DNA of 64,000 nucleotides, taken from Roseiarcus sp963730555. Its GTDB lineage: Bacteria; Pseudomonadota; Alphaproteobacteria; Rhizobiales; Beijerinckiaceae. The translations under genes were made by a program, and so were the position numbers. The notes beneath the pieces are model-generated. The model was not told the DNA's origin, did no database searches, and was given only the letters and a program-made list of their open reading frames with translations. Of the stretch, positions 59,119-64,000 are shown in pieces. The stretch's first letter is position 1; each line of letters begins with the position of its first letter. Location: NCBI GenBank assembly GCA_963730555.1, contig CAVSSS010000009.1, positions 62,001 to 126,000 on the forward strand. The letters are read 5' to 3'.

Positions 59119-60515
59119 ATGTCGCTTGCAACAGTAGCCTCGAGGCCTTTCGTTCCGCCCTATCCGCGCCGGCCCATGAGGCCGCGCGGGTCGCTCTCGA
59201 TCCTCCTCGCCCTGCAGCGCAATCCGATCGAAGTCTGGTGGGAGGGCGATTTCGAACGGCCGGTCTCCATTGGCCGCACCATCTTCGGGCTGCGCGCCGC
59301 CGCCCACGATCCGGCGGCCGTCCGACGCGTGTTTCTCGACAACGCCGCCAACTACCGCAAAGACGATCTTCAGCTTCGCATCCTGCGGCCTGGACTTGGC
59401 AACGGACTGTTGACCGCCGAAGGCGAGGACTGGCGCATCCAGCGCCGTGCGCTCGCGCCTTTGTTCTCTCCGCGGCAAATCGCGGAATTTGCTCCGGCCG
59501 TCCACAGGGTGGGACAGGCGGCGGTTGAACGAATGATCCGCCGACGCGACGGCGCGGTCGCCGACGTTGGCGCGTCCATGTCGCGCCTGACGCTCGAAGT
59601 GCTCGAGCAGACGCTGTTCTCGCAAGGGCTTGGGCGCGAGCCCAGCGCCTTCCAGCGCGCAGTCTCGAGCTATTTCGAGACCATCGGCAGGGTCGATCCG
59701 CTGGATCTCTTGGGCGCGCCGGCCTTCGTGCCGAGGCTCAGGCGCCGGCGCGGCCGCGGCGCGCTCCAGTTTTTCAATTCGGCGGTCGATGCGATCATCG
59801 AAAAGCGCCGGGAGCTGCTGAGCGGCGGGCGGCGAGGCGCCGCGCGACCTCTTGACCCTCCTCATGTCGGCCAAGGACCCTGAAAACGGCCGCGGCATTG
59901 CTGAGGCGGACGTGCGGGCCAACATCGTCACCTTCATCAATGCGGGCCACGAGACGACGGCCAACGCGCTGACCTGGACGCTCTATTTGCTCTCCCAATC
60001 CCCCGAATGGCGCGAACGCGCCGAGGCCGACGCGGATCAGGCGTTCGACGACCACGGAACTGTCGCCACAGAGAAGTGCGAAATCCTTCGCGCCGTCTTC
60101 GAGGAGGCGCTACGCCTCTATCCCCCGGCTGCGATGCTGGCTCGTCAGGCGATCGCGGATGACAAGCTTGGGGACGTGCGTATTCCGGCCGGGCACAGTG
60201 GTCACGGTTTCGCCCTATGTCCTGCATCGCCGCCGGGGGCTCTGGGATCATCCTGACGCCTTCGATCCTTCGAGATTCCTCGGGCAACAGCGCGACCGCA
60301 TCGACCGTTTCGCCTACATCCCGTTCGGCGCGGGCCCGCGCGTCTGCATCGGCATGGCCTTCGCGATCCAGGAGGGGATCATTTTGCTCGCGCATCTTTT
60401 GCGCGCTTTTCGCTTCGATCTGGTCGAGGGCCATCCCGTCATGCCGCTGCAACGCGTGACCTTGCGGCCGCGGGAGGGCATGAAAATGCACGTAAAACGG
60501 CGCGACAGGGCCTAA
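59119..60515 (+). pseudogene. Cytochrome P450, two frameshifts
   Basis: Three consecutive frames encode one P450. The first has LGNGLLTAEGEDWRIQRRAL, the second the I-helix FINAGHETTANALTWTLYLL and the K-helix FEEALRLYPPAAMLARQAI, the third the haem loop FAYIPFGAGPRVCIGMAFAI with the axial Cys. The joins are near 59845 and 60187, each needing one base removed; the restored length is 464 residues. P450s insert oxygen into substrates using electrons from ferredoxin or a reductase. As written it is not functional. It stands between recR and the rRNA promoter. Confidence 0.85.
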
Positions 60516-60551
60516 AGTTTCCACAGCTGTAATTTTCTTTGTGAAAGTCCG

Positions 60552-60580
60552 TTGACAGAAAATCGCCATGGGCCTATATG
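60552..60580 (+). promoter_or_regulatory. Strong sigma-70-like promoter of the rRNA operon
   Basis: TTGACA (60552-60557), a 17-bp spacer and TATATG (60575-60580) match the sigma-70 consensus closely. It lies about 500 bp before 16S. No gene is visible in 60516-61094, which forms the leader. Confidence 0.7.
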
Positions 60581-60800
60581 CGGCTCTCCCAACGACGTGG
60601 CGCGCTTCTGAGGCCGCCAAGTCAGCGGGTCACGGGAACTTTCCGGACGCACTCCTCCCTGCTGTGAGGCGGGGCTGGGGAATTTTCGGTCGTTTCCGGC
60701 CGCGTGTGAGCGTGGCGATATGTGGAATTCGGGCTTGGGCTCAGGCTTTGGCGGCGGGTCGCCTCAGGGTTTGGCTTTGGTTCGTGGGGCTTCGGCTCCG

Positions 60801-60812
60801 TGCTGTTTGACA
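60801..60812 (+). promoter_or_regulatory. boxA-like antitermination element in the rRNA leader
   Basis: TGCTGTTTGACA resembles the boxA consensus TGCTCTTTAACA. It lies in the leader between the promoter and 16S. The site also contains TTGACA, but no matching -10 box follows at the usual spacing. Confidence 0.4.
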
Positions 60813-61094
60813 ATTGCATCGGAAGAAAGAGAGACGTGGGCGGCGGGGTCCTTGCGGGGCCTTGGTTGTCGGGTCGACGTTCTAAGCGCAAGCTTAGGAA
60901 TTCGGTCCGGGGATTGAGGCCTGAAGAGACTACTGACGGTCACGTTTCGACAATCATCGCGCTTCGAACGAAGCACGCCAGACCGTCGTGAGGCGGACTG
61001 CGTGGTTCTGTTTCGAGGCGGATGTGTTGGAACTCGTCAAGATACAATGTTCGCCAGAACATTGAAGTGACCAGTCGGGACAAAGATCTCAATT

Positions 61095-62582
<1,488 letters not shown>

Positions 62583-62784
62583 GGATTCGGAGACATCAAC
62601 CAAAGACTTGGGTTCGCCCTCGTCCAAGGTTTGTCATCCGGCTCAGAATCAAGCGGCTAAGTCAAAGCCGCATTTGCGGGATCGCGCCGCCTTCGTCTCT
62701 CTTTCTTAATCCAAGGATATGGAAGCCCCGCGCCGCCGCTCGGTTTGACCGCGTGAGGCGGGCTGTGGACTTCTTCTTTCGACC

Positions 62785-62861
62785 GGGCTTGTAGCTCAGT
62801 TGGTTAGAGCGCGCGCTTGATAAGCGTGAGGTCGGAGGTTCAAGTCCTCCCAGGCCCACCA
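62785..62861 (+). tRNA. tRNA-Ile (GAU)
   Basis: A 77-nt gene with encoded CCA: acceptor arms GGGCTTG and CAGGCCC pair, and anticodon GAT is at 62819-62821. It lies in the 16S-23S spacer, where tRNA-Ile is usual. Confidence 0.97.
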
Positions 62862-62891
62862 CAGCTTTTGGGCGCCGGCGGGTCTTGAAAC

Positions 62892-62967
62892 GGGGCCATA
62901 GCTCAGTTGGGAGAGCGCGTGCTTTGCAAGCATGAGGTCGTCGGTTCGATCCCGTCTGGCTCCACCA
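62892..62967 (+). tRNA. tRNA-Ala (UGC)
   Basis: A 76-nt gene with encoded CCA: GGGGCCA pairs with TGGCTCC (one G-U), and anticodon TGC is at 62925-62927. The stretch 62968-63396 of spacer holds no further gene. Confidence 0.97.
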
Positions 62968-63396
62968 AGGTCTGGGCCTCGAGGTCTTGACGAAGTGTCG
63001 AGCAGATTGAGCGCTCCTGTCCTTCCGATGCGATTTATCAGTTTCGTTGAGCGCGGAAGCGCTTGGCGTGACGAAGGCCGAATGGCCGGCGACAGGACCT
63101 TCATCCTCCGCCGTTCCTTCCGGCCCTCGATCTCTGACATTGTGAAGAGGAAGCGCATTCGGTCGAAGGCCGGATGGGGCGAGGCGTGAAGCCGGAAGGT
63201 CCGTGAGGACCTGAGGGCGGAAAGGCGTCGCGTCATCATCTTGTCTCTCGAGCAACCAGTCGTGGGTTTGGAGCCTGACCGCTCAGATCCCCGGATGCGT
63301 TTGAAGCAAAACTGGTCTTTTCAAGCCAGAGAGCGTGTTTCGATCGATTGCCGATCGATCGACAATACAAGAACGCGCGCTTTGGCGATGAGAGCA

Positions 63397-64000
<604 letters not shown>

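Noticed and set aside
62662..63255. Protein-coding frames in the 16S-23S spacer
   Set aside because: They read through both tRNA genes on the opposite strand; they are shadows of RNA genes.

Overview
The window reads as a chromosomal segment of a high-GC alphaproteobacterium of the Rhizobiales/Hyphomicrobiales. Supporting signs are the 16S sequence, the 16S-tRNA-Ile-tRNA-Ala-23S order, a 23S helix-9 intervening sequence, the ffs-dnaX-ybaB-recR block, and Rhizobiales-type families (DUF4175/TIGR02302, DUF2852, DUF2778, DUF6582). A Methylocystaceae/Beijerinckiaceae-like host is my best guess from the 16S, but I could not test it. No phage, insertion sequence, transposase or CRISPR array was seen.

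Layout. 0-13.7 kb: end of an AGE-type sugar epimerase, a broken NADH dehydrogenase, tartrate dehydrogenase, rsmD, rluB-like and tadA (translation), a MetE-like methyltransferase, an aldehyde dehydrogenase, aroQ, a 2-keto-3-deoxygluconate permease broken by a 32-bp tandem duplication, an O-methyltransferase and cobT. 13.7-15.8 kb: an AT-richer patch of small orphan genes, a DUF4145 fragment and a three-copy short motif. 15.8-20.3 kb: peroxiredoxin, a DsbD-like periplasmic protein, yqgE, recF and a 2-hydroxyacid dehydrogenase. 20.3-26.5 kb: two FNR/FixK-type boxes, decayed exported proteins, a sulfatase with three frameshifts, an SDR and two exported proteins. 26.7-33.2 kb: a citrate-type MHS transporter, YjbR-like protein, SDR, a TPR protein with an amber codon, a DUF2778 protein and a kinase remnant. 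33.3-46.7 kb: acyl-CoA dehydrogenase and 3-hydroxyisobutyrate dehydrogenase (valine catabolism), sulfite-exporter family protein, two paralogous Gly/Trp/Tyr-rich secreted proteins, anmK, PduO-type adenosyltransferase, an acyl-CoA ligase, DUF4175, lysA and a small lipoprotein. 46.7-55.9 kb: small orphans, an SMP-30-like gene with two amber codons, a TetR gene with a shared operator, a PIN-domain fusion protein of unknown role, and an alpha/beta hydrolase/SnoaL-like pair divergent from a frameshifted XRE regulator. 55.9-64 kb: SRP RNA, dnaX-ybaB-recR, a frameshifted P450, and the rRNA operon.

How the genes fit together. cobT and the PduO-type enzyme belong to B12 coenzyme synthesis. rsmD, rluB-like and tadA modify rRNA and tRNA. 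recF, dnaX and recR act in replication and repair. The acyl-CoA dehydrogenase, mmsB and the ligase suggest branched-chain or fatty acid catabolism. The AGE epimerase, tartrate dehydrogenase, KdgT and SMP-30-like genes suggest a past sugar-acid capacity now partly lost.

A striking overall feature is the number of disrupted genes: at least nine carry frameshifts, in-frame amber codons or a duplication, and several more survive as fragments. Core genes are nearly all intact; a possible one-base homopolymer slip at the start of dnaX is the exception. Clustering of lesions in accessory genes favours real decay, but base-level assembly error cannot be excluded from sequence alone. The most interesting leads are the PIN-domain fusion protein, a repeated 64-nt element preceded by a short hairpin (26.7 and 55.9 kb), and two sets of paired operators.
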